Positions 1 through 9,055 are shown, counted from the first letter of the stretch. The stretch: DNA of 64,000 nucleotides from Anaeromyxobacter dehalogenans 2CP-C (GCF_000013385.1 NC_007760.1:310001-374000); one strand, 5' to 3'. Notes: generated by a model from the letters alone, not told the origin. A program made the numbers and translations.

Positions 1-2
1 TC

Positions 3-896
3 GACCGGGCGCTCGCCGACGCGCTCGGCCTGGGCCGCGCCGCGGTGAAGCGCGCCTTCGCGCTGGGCGAGGTCCGGGTGCGGGGGCGCCGGGCCCGCGC
101 CTCGGACCCGGCCGCCCCGGGCGCGCTGGTGGAGCTCGACGTGGAGCTGCCGGCCGGCCCCCCGGAGCCCGAGCCGGACGCGCCCCTCGCGGTGCTGCTG
201 GAGCGGCCGCGGTACCTGGTGGTGGACAAGCCCGCCGGCGTGGCGGTCCACCCGCTCGCGCCGGGCGAGGGCGGCACCCTCGCGAACGCGGTCGCGGCGC
301 GCCACCCCGAGTGCGCCGGGGCGTCGCCGGAGCCGCGCGAGGGCGGGGCGGTGCAGCGGCTCGACCTCGAGACGAGCGGCTGCGTGCTGTTCGCGCGCGA
401 TCCGGAGGCCTGGGAGGCGCTGCACGCGCAGCTCGGCGCGCACACGGTGGACAAGGTCTACCTGGCGCTGGCGGTGGGGCGGGTGCCGGCCGGCGGCGTC
501 TGCTCCGTCCCGCTCGCGCAGCGCGGCGGCCGGGTGCTGCCGGCGCCGGACGCCGAGGCCGAGGAGCGGCTCCGGGCCCGCGGCCTGCGCCCGCGGCCGG
601 CCGAGACCCACTACGAGCCGGAGCGGCGCTTCGCGGGGCACACGCTGCTGCGCGTCCGCATCGTCACCGGCGTGATGCACCAGATCCGCGCGCACCTGGC
701 GCTGCTCGGCCACCCGGTGGCCGGCGACGCGCTGTACGGGGGCGCCGCGGCCGAGCTCGCCGGCCTCGAGCGGCAGTTCCTGCACGCGTGGCGGCTCGCG
801 TTCGACGATCCGGACGGCGGTGGCCGGGTGGCGGTGGAGAGCCCGCTCCCGGCCGAGCTCGAGGCGGTACTGGCCCGGCTGCCGGCGGCGCGCTGA
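3..896 (+). CDS. RluA-family pseudouridine synthase (5' end outside window)
   Basis: Isomerises uridine to pseudouridine in rRNA or tRNA. The open frame continues to the left edge. The codons before the GTG at 45 already read as the end of an S4-like RNA-binding domain, so the gene is truncated by the window rather than starting at 45. The catalytic motif RLDLETSG (general form RLDxxTSG, with the catalytic Asp) lies near codon 105 counted from the GTG, and the conserved HQIRAHLALLGHPVAGD segment follows. Which of RluA, RluC or RluD it matches, and therefore its target uridine, cannot be settled by eye. A strong hairpin just downstream separates it from the convergent exbD gene. Confidence 0.9.
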   Translation, partial: DRALADALGLGRAAVKRAFALGEVRVRGRRARASDPAAPGALVELDVELPAGPPEPEPDAPLAVLLERPRYLVVDKPAGVAVHPLAPGEGGTLANAVAARHPECAGASPEPREGGAVQRLDLETSGCVLFARDPEAWEALHAQLGAHTVDKVYLALAVGRVPAGGVCSVPLAQRGGRVLPAPDAEAEERLRARGLRPRPAETHYEPERRFAGHTLLRVRIVTGVMHQIRAHLALLGHPVAGDALYGGAAAELAGLERQFLHAWRLAFDDPDGGGRVAVESPLPAELEAVLARLPAAR

Positions 897-927
897 GCCG
901 CGCCGCGCCGCAGGGCCGGAAAACGAA

Positions 928-952
928 GAGGGCCGGCGTCCGGCCGGCCCTC
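928..952 (-). terminator. Hairpin terminator between converging genes
   Basis: A perfect 10-bp stem (GAGGGCCGGC at 928-937 with GCCGGCCCTC at 943-952) encloses a 5-nt loop. Read leftward it is followed by a T-rich stretch (TTCGTTTTCC), so it looks like an intrinsic terminator for the tonB-exbB-exbD operon. It may also stop rightward transcription of the pseudouridine synthase. Confidence 0.7.
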
Positions 953-978
953 CGCGAAACCTCTCGACCGCGATCGCC

Positions 979-1425
979 CTACTGCTGCTCGGGCGCCGCG
1001 CCGCCGGTGAGCGGCGGGTCGGTCATCATGCCGATGGTGTTCACGCCGGCGCCGTGGGCGGCGTCGAGCACCTTGACGGCCTGCTCGTAGCGGACGGAGT
1101 CCTCGGCGTTGAAGAACATCACCTTGGACGGGCGCCCGTCGTAGGCGACGTGCAGCCGCTGCATGGCGTCGTTGATCGTCATCTCCTGCTTGTTCAGGAG
1201 GACGTTGCCGTTGCCGAGCGCGGTGAGGACCGTCTGGTCCGGCGGCACCGAGTCGGGCGGGACCGGCTGCATCTCCGGCTGGTACTCCGGGACGCGGATG
1301 AACTTCTGCTTCTCCGCGAGCGGCGTGAGCACCATGAAGATGATCAGGAGCACGAGCACGACGTCGATGAGCGGCGTGACGTTGATGTCGGTGACGGGTC
1401 GCTTGGACCCGAGCCCCATCGCCAT
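979..1425 (-). CDS. exbD: ExbD/TolR-type proton channel subunit (second copy)
   Basis: Inner-membrane component of the ExbB-ExbD motor that uses proton-motive force to energise TonB. It has one N-terminal membrane segment (about residues 17-37) containing the family signature INVTPLIDVVLVLLIIFMV with the essential membrane Asp, followed by a periplasmic domain. The length, 148 aa, is typical. The ATG is preceded by AAGGAG, and the stop of the upstream exbD lies only 2 nt away, indicating translational coupling. It is the last gene of the tonB-exbB-exbD-exbD operon. Two divergent ExbD copies in one operon are common in myxobacteria and may form a mixed complex; that pairing is an inference. 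Confidence 0.93.
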   Translation of the reverse strand: MAMGLGSKRPVTDINVTPLIDVVLVLLIIFMVLTPLAEKQKFIRVPEYQPEMQPVPPDSVPPDQTVLTALGNGNVLLNKQEMTINDAMQRLHVAYDGRPSKVMFFNAEDSVRYEQAVKVLDAAHGAGVNTIGMMTDPPLTGGAAPEQQ

Positions 1426-1427
1426 GG

Positions 1428-1847
1428 CTACTTCTCCTTGTCCTTGATCTGGGACGCGGCGAGGGAGACGCCCATGAGGTGGGTCTTCGAGATCTCGAAG
1501 ATCATCTCGCGGATCGTCTTGTAGGTCACGTCGCGATCGCCCTTCACCAGCACCGGCGCGCCGGGCTGCATCTGCATCGCGATGGTGAGCATCTGGGAGA
1601 GGTCCGCCTTCTGGACCTCCTCCTTGTCGATCCAGATCTTCCCGTCCTTCGTCACCGACACGAGGATCGGGTCACCGCCCTGCTTCAGCGCCGAGACGTG
1701 CTTCGCGTCCGGGAGGACGACGGGCTTGCCGCGCTGGAGCATCGGGGTGATGACCATGAAGATGATGAGGAGCACCAGCACGACGTCGACGAGCGGCGTC
1801 ACGTTGATCTCGCTCTTCACCCCCTTGCCGCCAACGTCCATGGACAT
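1428..1847 (-). CDS. exbD: ExbD/TolR-type proton channel subunit (first copy)
   Basis: ExbD-family protein of 139 aa with a short cytoplasmic N-terminus, the transmembrane signature INVTPLVDVVLVLLIIFMV carrying the conserved Asp, and a periplasmic domain. It partners ExbB in the TonB motor. It lies between exbB and the second exbD on the same strand with very short gaps, so all are probably on one transcript. The ATG at 1847 has a GGAGACC element upstream, and an alternative in-frame ATG lies two codons in. It is clearly different in sequence from the neighbouring ExbD outside the membrane motif. Confidence 0.93.
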   Translation of the reverse strand: MSMDVGGKGVKSEINVTPLVDVVLVLLIIFMVITPMLQRGKPVVLPDAKHVSALKQGGDPILVSVTKDGKIWIDKEEVQKADLSQMLTIAMQMQPGAPVLVKGDRDVTYKTIREMIFEISKTHLMGVSLAASQIKDKEK

Positions 1848-1882
1848 CGGTCAGGTCTCCTTCGCGGGCCTCGGGGGGAGCG

Positions 1883-2641
1883 CTACTTCGCCTCGCCGCG
1901 GCCTTCCTTCATGAAGAAGTCCATCAGCTCGGTGGCCGAGTCGGTGATGTCCACCTGCATGTCCTCGACGCGGTTGGTGAGGTAGTTGAACATCATCACC
2001 GCGGGGATGGCGACGAGGAGGCCGAACGCGGTCGTCACGAGCGCCTCGGCGATGCCGGCGGACACCGAGCCGAGACCGCCGGAGCCGGTGGCGGCCATCG
2101 CCTGGAACGCCGTGATGATGCCGGCCACGGTGCCGAGGAGGCCGACGAACGGGGCGGTCGAGCCGACGGTCGCGAGCGCGCCCAGGCCGCGGCGCAGGTC
2201 GTTCACGGTGCGGAGCGAGCTGCGCTCCACCGCGCGGTTCACCGCCGCGATCACGTCGAACTGGCCGACGTCGCGCGGCCCGTGGGTGCGCAGCGCCTCG
2301 ACGCCGTGGCTGTACTCCTCGATCGCCAGGCCGAGCACCTTCGGCAGGTGGCCGCGCTTCAGCTTGCGGGAGAGCTCGACCGCCTCGCCGAACTTCGCGG
2401 CCGGGAGCAGGTCGCGCAGCGCGGCGGCGAACTGCCGGGAGGCCTTCTGCGCGCGGGCGAAGGTCACGAGGCGCTCGGCCATCACGCCGAGCGAGTAGAT
2501 GCTCATCACCGCCAGGACGCCCGCGATGAACTTCGCGAACGGGCCCATCGTCTTCCACATGTGCAGGAGGTCGAACGAGACCTCGGGGGTGGCCTGGGCC
2601 GAGGCCAGCTGCTGGAGCGTCTGGATCACCTGAAGCGACAT
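1883..2641 (-). CDS. exbB: ExbB/TolQ/MotA-family proton channel protein
   Basis: Polytopic inner-membrane subunit of the TonB energising complex, 252 aa. Three membrane stretches are visible: near residues 33-52 (FIAGVLAVMSIYSLGVM), and a pair in the C-terminal half containing the conserved TAPFVGLLGTVAGII motif and a second long hydrophobic helix (ALVTTAFGLLVAIPAVMMF). The start ATG follows AAGGAGAG. It is placed between tonB and two exbD genes, the standard order of a TonB-ExbB-ExbD system. The Oar-like receptor transcribed divergently is the obvious client. Confidence 0.93.
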   Translation of the reverse strand: MSLQVIQTLQQLASAQATPEVSFDLLHMWKTMGPFAKFIAGVLAVMSIYSLGVMAERLVTFARAQKASRQFAAALRDLLPAAKFGEAVELSRKLKRGHLPKVLGLAIEEYSHGVEALRTHGPRDVGQFDVIAAVNRAVERSSLRTVNDLRRGLGALATVGSTAPFVGLLGTVAGIITAFQAMAATGSGGLGSVSAGIAEALVTTAFGLLVAIPAVMMFNYLTNRVEDMQVDITDSATELMDFFMKEGRGEAK

Positions 2642-2693
2642 GAAACTCTCCTTGGAGGCAGAAGGACTTCGAACGGAAGACGCGTGCTGCGGA

Positions 2694-3440
2694 TCAGCCG
2701 GCCGTGAAGCGGAGCGGGAGGATCACCCAGATCGCGGTGGGGCGCCCCTGCGCGTCGGCGCCGGGGATCCACTTGCACGACTGCACCGCGTTCCAGATCG
2801 CGTCGCCGATCCGCTTGTCGGGGACGTTCGTCATCGCCTCGAAGCGGGACGGCTGACCGTCGCGGCCGATCGCGAACTTCACGGTGATCGGGCCGGAGAT
2901 GTAGCCCATCAGCTCACGGGGCAGGCGGACCGAGTTCTGGACGCAGTTGGGCTGCGCCATCTGCGGCTTCTTGTAGCCCGCGGTCGCGTAGGCCGGCGCG
3001 TCCTCGATCTGCGACTGCTGCGGGGCCGCGCCCACGACGCCGCCGACCACGCCCTCGCCCGCCGCGGCGTCGCCGTAGTCGTACTCCGGCTCGGGCGGCT
3101 CGTTCGGATCGGGCGGCTTCATCTCCGCCTGCACGTCCTTCGGCTGCAGGAGCGCGGTGGGCGGGGGCGGCTTGGGAAGATCGGTCCGCGGCTTCTCGTC
3201 CGGCGGCCGCTTGCGCGCGGCCGGCGGGGGAGGCGCCGGCGGGGGGGGCGGCGGCGGGGGGACCGCCTTCACGAACTTCACGTCCACCACCGGCTCGTCG
3301 ATGACCTTCGCCTTGATGGCGGCCGACGCCGTGATGATCGCGAACACGAGAAGGACTTGGAAGAGGGTCGACCCGAAGACGTAGCCGGCCCGCTTCGCAG
3401 CGTTCTTCCCGCCCTCTTGCTTGGTGACCTCGTCGAACAC
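2694..3440 (-). CDS. tonB: TonB family energy transducer
   Basis: Links the inner-membrane ExbBD motor to outer-membrane receptors. It has one N-terminal membrane anchor (VFGSTLFQVLLVFAIITASA), a long proline-rich periplasmic spacer with runs of consecutive prolines, and a C-terminal TonB domain ending in WVILPLRFTAG. I start it at the GTG at 3440 (about 248 aa). The longer frame would begin at the GTG at 3488, but a good -35 box with a plausible -10 at 3492-3520 would place transcription start near 3484, inside that extension. The extension also lacks recognisable family sequence. It is the first gene of the tonB-exbB-exbD-exbD operon. Confidence 0.88.
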   Translation of the reverse strand: MFDEVTKQEGGKNAAKRAGYVFGSTLFQVLLVFAIITASAAIKAKVIDEPVVDVKFVKAVPPPPPPPPAPPPPAARKRPPDEKPRTDLPKPPPPTALLQPKDVQAEMKPPDPNEPPEPEYDYGDAAAGEGVVGGVVGAAPQQSQIEDAPAYATAGYKKPQMAQPNCVQNSVRLPRELMGYISGPITVKFAIGRDGQPSRFEAMTNVPDKRIGDAIWNAVQSCKWIPGADAQGRPTAIWVILPLRFTAG

Positions 3441-3491
3441 GTTCCGCTCGCTGGTATTGACGGGAGAATCGGCTGGGAAAAGAAGCACCGC

Positions 3492-3520
3492 TACCTAGTC
3501 GTCCTCCAAGCCCTTGTCAA
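3492..3520 (-). promoter_or_regulatory. Candidate promoter of the tonB operon
   Basis: Reading leftward, a perfect TTGACA (-35, at 3515-3520) is followed after 17 nt by TAGGTA (-10, at 3492-3497). The -35 is excellent and the -10 is weak. Its position implies a start site within the first codons of the longest tonB frame. Confidence 0.45.
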
Positions 3521-3820
3521 TACTTGTCCATCGCCGCCTCGGGAGGGGGACGGCGTCGGCCGGGGCGCCGCGATCTCGATCTAAAGGATGGCGTTCGACC
3601 TTCGGTGCGGGATTGCGTCCGGCGGATCGCAATGGTGCCCGGTTTCGCGCCACCCGCCTGCGTGTTTCTGGTGCAACGCGCAAATTGACGCAGCTCGTCG
3701 CGATATCGCTGCCGGCGAAGTCGGATCCAGGCCGCCGGCGTCCGAAAAGTCCCGTGTCCGTGGGGTGTTGCGCCCCCGGCGGGGCGCGCACGACACAACC
3801 TTATAACAGCCGCCGCTTGC
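3521..3820. other. Intergenic region between divergent tonB and oar genes
   Basis: About 300 bases with no convincing gene. The short frames here have no family resemblance and overlap one another on both strands. Base composition is lower in GC than the neighbouring genes, as expected for a regulatory region lying between two opposing promoters. I recognise no specific operator, including no obvious Fur box. Confidence 0.6.
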
Positions 3821-3850
3821 TTGACATTCCTCACAGCGGAAGCCTAGAAC
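3821..3850 (+). promoter_or_regulatory. Sigma-70 type promoter of the Oar receptor gene
   Basis: TTGACA at 3821-3826 is followed after an 18-nt spacer by TAGAAC at 3845-3850, about 100 nt upstream of the ATG. The -35 is a perfect match to the housekeeping consensus and the -10 matches 4 of 6. The same TAGAAC -10 appears in the pcnB promoter in this window. Confidence 0.65.
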
Positions 3851-3951
3851 CATCAACCAATTGACCCGTCGGTCGGTCATCCGAGCGGAGTCCCTCCGCT
3901 CGGAGGTCAGGCCGTCAGGTGCGGCTGAGTGCTCTCTCCCTGGAGGAAGTC

Positions 3952-6900
3952 ATGAGGAAGAAGTTGCTGCGCCTCCTGCGGATCGCGCCGCTCGCGCTGT
4001 TGTTCGCGGGAGTCGCGTTCGCCCAAACGACCGGCACGATCATCGGTGTGGTGACCGATGCGTCGACCGGTAAGCCCGTCGCAGGTGCCGTCATCGTCGC
4101 GCGGAGCCCGAATCTCCAGGGTGAGCAGACGGCGGTCACCGACGCGAACGGCAACTACCGGATCACCCTTCTCCCCCCTGGCGCGTACTCCCTGGCGGTC
4201 CAGCTCGAGGGCTTCAAGCCCGCCGAGCGGTCGGACATCACGATGCGCGCGGACAAGACCATCCGCGCCAACATCGCGGTGGTCCCCGAGGCCGTGCAGA
4301 TGGAGGAGCAGGTCGTCCGGACGGGCGCCGCACCCGTGGTGAACATCGGCGCCGCCGAGAGCGGCGCGGTGGTCTCCCGCGAGTTCATGGCGAACATCCC
4401 GGTCGGGCGCTCGGTCGAGAACGTGGCGACCGTCGTCCCGACGGCGCAGGCCGACACCTACGGTGTCAGCTTCGCCGGCGCCCAGTCGCCCGAGAACTCG
4501 TACATCGTGGACGGCCTGAACGTGACCGACCCGGTGTACGGCACGTTCGCCGGCAACCCGAACTCCCAGACGCTCACGCCGACCCTGCAGAACAACTTCG
4601 TGCAGGAGATCGACGTCAAGACCGGCGGCTTCCAGCCGGAGTACGGCCGCACCACCGGCGGCGTGCTGAACGTCGTCACCCGCAGCGGCTCGAACGAGTA
4701 CCACGGGTCGGTGTTCACCGACTTCACCCCGCGCATGCTGATCGACCCGACCGGCAAGATCGCCGGCACGAACGGCGAGGCGATCGGCTGGCGCCGCAAG
4801 CCGAACGAGGGCGCGTACGACCTCGACTTCGGCTTCGAGGTCGGCGGTCCGATCATGAAGGACAAGCTGTGGTTCTACGCCGGCGTCGCGCCGATCGTGA
4901 CCCGCACCTACACCGAGCGCTTCCTCCAGCTGAACCGGCTGGCGGCGGACCCGGACACCGGTGAGATGGTCCCGGTCGTCAACGAGTCCTCCGGCCTCAT
5001 CGAGCAGGACATCGTCCCGGGCACTGAGAAGGTCTACCGCTCCGGCCGCACCACCTACCAGTACGTCGGCAAGCTGACCTACCTGCTCGACGAGAACAAC
5101 AACCTGACGCTGTCCGCGGTCGGCATGCCGACCAGCGCGACCAGCATCTCGATGGCCGGCGGCCCCAGCCGCCGCACGTTCGACGAGAGCGGCAACACGT
5201 TCGACGGCAGCCTGCGCTACGCCGGCAAGTTCCTCGAGAAGCGGCTCATCGTCGAGGCGCAGGCGGGCTGGCACTACAACAGCAGCGCCCCGAAGGACAA
5301 GACGCAGGCCGGCGTCGATCAGCTCAACACGCCGACCCTGCAGTTCCGCTTCCGGACGCCGGTCACCAACTTCGAGCAGCTCGACGAGTGCGCGAACGAC
5401 GGCAACCAGAACGCCCGCTGCGGCGTCAACCTCTACAACATCGGCGGCCTCGGCTACCTGAGCGACGCGGTGTCGAACCGCCTCGCCACCCGCGTGTCGG
5501 CGTCGTACCTGTCCGAGTTCCTCGGCTCGCACAACACCAAGGTCGGCGTGGACTTCGAGCGCTCCACGTTCGCGCAGGACAAGCGCTACGCGGGCGGCTA
5601 CTACTACGCCACCACCGGCAACGGCATCATCTACACGCGCCGCGGCTACGGCTACGTCAACACGCCGGACGTGCCCCCGGACGATCCGAACTACGGCCTG
5701 ATTCCGACCTCCCGCGGCACGATCACCGGCACGAGCACCGTTCCGGGCAACGTGGTGTTCGCCACCCGCGTGCAGAACACGGCCGGCACGAACAGCACGG
5801 CCGTCTTCGCGCAGGACAGCTGGCAGCTGCCGCAGAACGTGACCCTGAACTACGGCATCCGGTGGGAGGGGCAGTCGCTGAACAACATCAGCAACCCCTC
5901 GTCCAACGGGTTCACGATCAACAACAGCTGGGCGCCCCGCGTGCAGGCCATCTGGGACTTCACCGGCAGCGGCCGCGGCAAGGTGGCCGGTAGCTGGGGC
6001 CGCTTCTTCTACGCGATGCCGCTCGACCTCGGCGACCGTACCTTCGGTGCGGAGCGCTCGCTGCTCTACTACATGCCGACGAGCACCGTGGGCGGCGCGC
6101 CTGGCTGCGCCATCCCCGGGAACGCGACCCGCGGCGGCATGTCCAGCCCGACCGATCAGTCGCTCGTGAGCTACGACACCCGGCAGCTCAGCCCGTCCGC
6201 CTGCGGCGTGACGAACTGGGGCGGCAACTACGCGCAGGGCGGCGCCGACCTCCGGAACCGCAACTTCCTGTTCGGCACCTCCGGCACCGCTGCGTCGCCG
6301 GTGTCGCCGGACATCTCCCAGGCGTACGTGGATCAGTTCGGCGGCCAGATCGAGTACGAGGTGCTGTCCGACCTGTCCGTCGGCCTCGAGTACGCCGGCC
6401 GCCGCCAGGGCGACATCATCGAGGACATGTCCCCGAACGACGGCCTCGGGTACTACATCGGCAACCCGACCAAGGGCGGCGAGTTCACGGGCTCCGACGG
6501 CGTCGTGTACAACCCGTCTGCGCCGACGGCGACCGACACGGCCACCGGCCGCGTCATGGTCATCCCGTTCCCGAAGCCGGAGCGCAGCTACGACGGCGTC
6601 ACGCTCTCCGTCCGCAAGAACTTCTCTCGCGGCTGGCAGGCGTCGGCGTCCTACACGTACTCGGTGCTCCGCGGCAACTACGCGGGGCCGTACCGCCCCG
6701 AGGACGACCAGCTCGACCCGGGCATCACCTCCCAGTACGACATCCCGTCGATCATGACGAACCAGAAGGGCTACCTGTACGGAGACCGTCCGCACCAGAT
6801 CAAGCTCTTCGGGTCGTACACCTGGGCCGCGTCGCCGCGCTTCAGCCTCACCGGCGGCGCCGCGTACACCGGCCAGTCCGGCAACCCGGTCAGCGCGCTG

Positions 6901-7332
6901 GCCGGCTACAACGACTCGTACGACGTCTCCCAGACGTTCGTCGTGCCGCGCGGCATGGGCGGCCGGTCGCCCTGGACCAACAAGGTGGACCTTCGCGGCG
7001 CAGTCGAGTACGTCATCAAGGCGCCGTACGCGCTGAAGTTCACGGTGGACGTCTTCAACGTGTTCAACAGCGAGGACGCCGTGATCATGGACCAGGACTA
7101 CACGTTCGACATGACGCAGCCGATCAGCGGCGCGAAGTGCTCGAACAAGTCCTCGGTCGGCAAGGCCAACCCGGTGCAGGCGCTCCAGTCGGCCTGCCCC
7201 GATCTCAAGTACCTCAAGACGATCGACGGCCGTAACGTGACCGTCAATCCGAACTGGGGTCGGCCGGCTCCCGGCACGGCGTCGTTCATGATGCCGCTGT
7301 CGCTGCGCCTCGGCCTGTCGCTCAGCTTCTAG
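3952..7332 (+). CDS. Oar-like TonB-dependent outer-membrane receptor with carboxypeptidase-regulatory-like domain
   Basis: Large outer-membrane protein of 1126 aa. A signal peptide (MRKKLLRLLRIAPLALLFAG, cut near AQTTG) is followed by a CarboxypepD_reg-like beta domain (about residues 25-110, TGTIIGVVTDASTGKPVAGA), a TonB plug region (about 115-250, including YIVDGLNVTDP and EYGRTTGGVLNVVTRSG), and a long beta-barrel ending in the aromatic LGLSLSF. This is the architecture of Myxococcus Oar proteins, TonB receptors implicated in protein secretion or development. The ATG at 3952 has a strong GGAGGAAGT site; the frame is open further upstream but the signal peptide fixes the start. A dedicated TonB-ExbBD operon lies divergently. 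The substrate is unknown. Confidence 0.93.
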   Translation: MRKKLLRLLRIAPLALLFAGVAFAQTTGTIIGVVTDASTGKPVAGAVIVARSPNLQGEQTAVTDANGNYRITLLPPGAYSLAVQLEGFKPAERSDITMRADKTIRANIAVVPEAVQMEEQVVRTGAAPVVNIGAAESGAVVSREFMANIPVGRSVENVATVVPTAQADTYGVSFAGAQSPENSYIVDGLNVTDPVYGTFAGNPNSQTLTPTLQNNFVQEIDVKTGGFQPEYGRTTGGVLNVVTRSGSNEYHGSVFTDFTPRMLIDPTGKIAGTNGEAIGWRRKPNEGAYDLDFGFEVGGPIMKDKLWFYAGVAPIVTRTYTERFLQLNRLAADPDTGEMVPVVNESSGLIEQDIVPGTEKVYRSGRTTYQYVGKLTYLLDENNNLTLSAVGMPTSATSISMAGGPSRRTFDESGNTFDGSLRYAGKFLEKRLIVEAQAGWHYNSSAPKDKTQAGVDQLNTPTLQFRFRTPVTNFEQLDECANDGNQNARCGVNLYNIGGLGYLSDAVSNRLATRVSASYLSEFLGSHNTKVGVDFERSTFAQDKRYAGGYYYATTGNGIIYTRRGYGYVNTPDVPPDDPNYGLIPTSRGTITGTSTVPGNVVFATRVQNTAGTNSTAVFAQDSWQLPQNVTLNYGIRWEGQSLNNISNPSSNGFTINNSWAPRVQAIWDFTGSGRGKVAGSWGRFFYAMPLDLGDRTFGAERSLLYYMPTSTVGGAPGCAIPGNATRGGMSSPTDQSLVSYDTRQLSPSACGVTNWGGNYAQGGADLRNRNFLFGTSGTAASPVSPDISQAYVDQFGGQIEYEVLSDLSVGLEYAGRRQGDIIEDMSPNDGLGYYIGNPTKGGEFTGSDGVVYNPSAPTATDTATGRVMVIPFPKPERSYDGVTLSVRKNFSRGWQASASYTYSVLRGNYAGPYRPEDDQLDPGITSQYDIPSIMTNQKGYLYGDRPHQIKLFGSYTWAASPRFSLTGGAAYTGQSGNPVSALAGYNDSYDVSQTFVVPRGMGGRSPWTNKVDLRGAVEYVIKAPYALKFTVDVFNVFNSEDAVIMDQDYTFDMTQPISGAKCSNKSSVGKANPVQALQSACPDLKYLKTIDGRNVTVNPNWGRPAPGTASFMMPLSLRLGLSLSF

Positions 7333-7354
7333 CGTGAGCCAAGGAGAGACCAAC

Positions 7355-8146
7355 ATGAAGACGCTGACCAAGCTCGCGTTGACGCTGATCGCGGTCGCCG
7401 GCCTGCAGGCCTGCGATCCGTACGAGGACGAGAACAAGGGCGTGCCATCGGTCATCAACGTCATCTCATCCGACAGCGGCACCGCGTACGAGGGCACGAA
7501 CACGGGGACGAGCTGGACCATCTCGACCCCGTCCGCGTTCGTGCTGTTCGTGAAGGTGAACGCGGGCAAGCTGCTCGACGGCGCCTCGATCCAGGCGACC
7601 ACCGACGACTGCACGCCGGCCAACGACTGGCTGTCCGTCAACGGCGCCGGCCCCGGTAACTGGATGTCCTGCTACTACCCGCAGTCTCCGGCGGGGTTCG
7701 AGGGCGCCTCGGTCGTGCTGTACCCCGGCCCCTCGATCTCCACCGTGGACTCGTGGTTCAGCCTGTCCGAGCTCGAACCCGGCATCTTCAACCTCGCCGG
7801 GACGGTCTCGGACAAGCAGGGGCACCCGCTCGCCATCGACGTGAACGCGTTCGTGAACGATCTCGCGGCGGCGCAGTCGGACACCGCCGGGACGGAGATC
7901 ACGACCGAGTTCAGCGATGCGGGCGTCAACATGACCAACGTGCAGCTCTGGGAGGCGCCGGACGTCAGCGGCGCGCCCGGGACCTGGACGGCGGTCGCGA
8001 CGACGACGCCGTACGTCCACGCCGGCGTCGCGGTGGGCTCCACCTGGTGGTACAAGGTGACCGCCGACACGAACGGCTTCCCGGCCACCGCCGCCAGCTT
8101 CGAGACGGCCCCGGTGAGCGTCACGACGGAGCCGCCAGCGCCGTAA
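7355..8146 (+). CDS. Putative lipoprotein following the Oar receptor
   Basis: Unrecognised protein of 263 aa. It begins MKTLTKLALTLIAVAGLQAC, a lipoprotein signal peptide with lipobox LQAC, so it should be lipid-anchored. The mature part is acidic and rich in Thr, Ser and Ala, with a fibronectin-like or Ig-like stretch near the C-terminus (VQLWEAPDVSGAPGTWTAVA). It begins 22 nt after the receptor stop with an AAGGAGAG site, so the two are co-transcribed and the lipoprotein may be a surface partner of the receptor (inference). A strong terminator follows. Confidence 0.8.
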   Translation: MKTLTKLALTLIAVAGLQACDPYEDENKGVPSVINVISSDSGTAYEGTNTGTSWTISTPSAFVLFVKVNAGKLLDGASIQATTDDCTPANDWLSVNGAGPGNWMSCYYPQSPAGFEGASVVLYPGPSISTVDSWFSLSELEPGIFNLAGTVSDKQGHPLAIDVNAFVNDLAAAQSDTAGTEITTEFSDAGVNMTNVQLWEAPDVSGAPGTWTAVATTTPYVHAGVAVGSTWWYKVTADTNGFPATAASFETAPVSVTTEPPAP

Positions 8147-8170
8147 CCTCGTCGCCAGCCTGAAGCACCC

Positions 8171-8203
8171 GGGGAGCCGGCATTCGTGCCGGCTCCCCTT
8201 TTT
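8171..8203 (+). terminator. Rho-independent terminator of the oar-lipoprotein unit
   Basis: A perfect 11-bp stem (GGGGAGCCGGC at 8171-8181, GCCGGCTCCCC at 8188-8198) with a 6-nt loop is followed directly by TTTTT. It is the clearest intrinsic terminator in the window. Confidence 0.92.
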
Positions 8204-8301
8204 CGTGCCCGGCGCCCGCCTGCCGGCGGGCGCCTCGGCCACCGCGCCGTACGCGAGGCGCGGCCCGCGCCCGCGAGCCGCCCGTCCCCCGCAAACGACG
8301 A

Positions 8302-8331
8302 GGCCCCGGCCCGCGAACGCGGACCGGGGCC
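8302..8331 (-). terminator. Hairpin terminator of the rpsB-tsf operon
   Basis: GGCCCCGG (8302-8309) pairs with CCGGGGCC (8324-8331), and part of the 14-nt interior can pair further (CCCGCG with CGCGGA, imperfectly). Read leftward it lies just past the tsf stop and is followed by TCGTCGTTT, a weak T tract. Confidence 0.6.
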
Positions 8332-8358
8332 CCGGATGCCGACGAAGGAGCGCGAGGG

Positions 8359-9018
8359 CTACTTCTGCAGGCCGGCCGCCTTGGCGACCTCCTCGGCCAG
8401 GTTCTCCTGCTTCTTCTCCAGGCCCTCGCCCAGCACGAAGCGGGCGAAGCGGCGGATCTGGATGTTCTCGCCGATCTTCGCGACCGCGTCGGTGAGCACG
8501 TCCTGGATCTTCTTCTTGTCGTCCTTCACCCAGGCCTGCTCCATCAGGCAGAACTCCGAGTAGAACTTCTCCACCTTGCCGGTGGCGATCTTCTCGAGGA
8601 TGGCCTCGGGCTTCTTCTGCTCGCGGGCCTGCGCCTTCGCGATCTCCAGCTCCTTCGCGACCACGTCGGCGGGGACCTCCTCGCGCCGGACCCAGCGCGG
8701 CGAGGCGGCCGCGATCTGCATGGCGATCTCCTTCACCAGGCCCTGGAAGCCCTCGGTGCGCGCCACGAAGTCGGTCTCGCAGTTCACCTCGACGAGGACG
8801 CCGATCTTGCCGCCCATGTGGATGTAGCTCGCGACGGCGCCCTCGGTGGCGGCGCGGCCGGTCTTCTTGGCCGCGGCGGAGAGCCCCTTCTTCCGGAGGA
8901 CCTCCTCGGCCTTGACGAGGTCGCCGCCCGCCTCGGTGAGGGCCTTCTTGCAGTCCATCATCCCGGCCCCGGTCTTCTCCCGGAGCTCCTGCACCATCTT
9001 CGCGCTGATCTCGGCCAC
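8359..9018 (-). CDS. tsf: Translation elongation factor Ts
   Basis: Guanine nucleotide exchange factor that recycles EF-Tu-GDP. The N-terminal UBA-like domain carries the signature LREKTGAGMMDCKKAL (residues about 11-26), and the core contains CETDFVAR. I start at the GTG at 9018 (219 aa), which follows AGGAGACGG and gives the usual VAEISAKMVQ beginning. The frame is open further upstream into a low-complexity stretch with no family sequence. At about 220 aa it is the short form with one core subdomain, unlike the 280-aa E. coli protein. It lies downstream of rpsB, the near-universal order. Confidence 0.95.
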   Translation of the reverse strand: MAEISAKMVQELREKTGAGMMDCKKALTEAGGDLVKAEEVLRKKGLSAAAKKTGRAATEGAVASYIHMGGKIGVLVEVNCETDFVARTEGFQGLVKEIAMQIAAASPRWVRREEVPADVVAKELEIAKAQAREQKKPEAILEKIATGKVEKFYSEFCLMEQAWVKDDKKKIQDVLTDAVAKIGENIQIRRFARFVLGEGLEKKQENLAEEVAKAAGLQK

Positions 9019-9055
9019 GAACCGTCTCCTGTCTGTGCTCTTTACGTAAAAGGAT

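Noticed and set aside
3907-7641. A 1244-aa frame antisense to the Oar receptor gene
   Set aside because: Arg/Val/Gly-rich shadow of the real gene caused by GC-rich third positions. It has no domain, and the opposite strand encodes a full TonB receptor.
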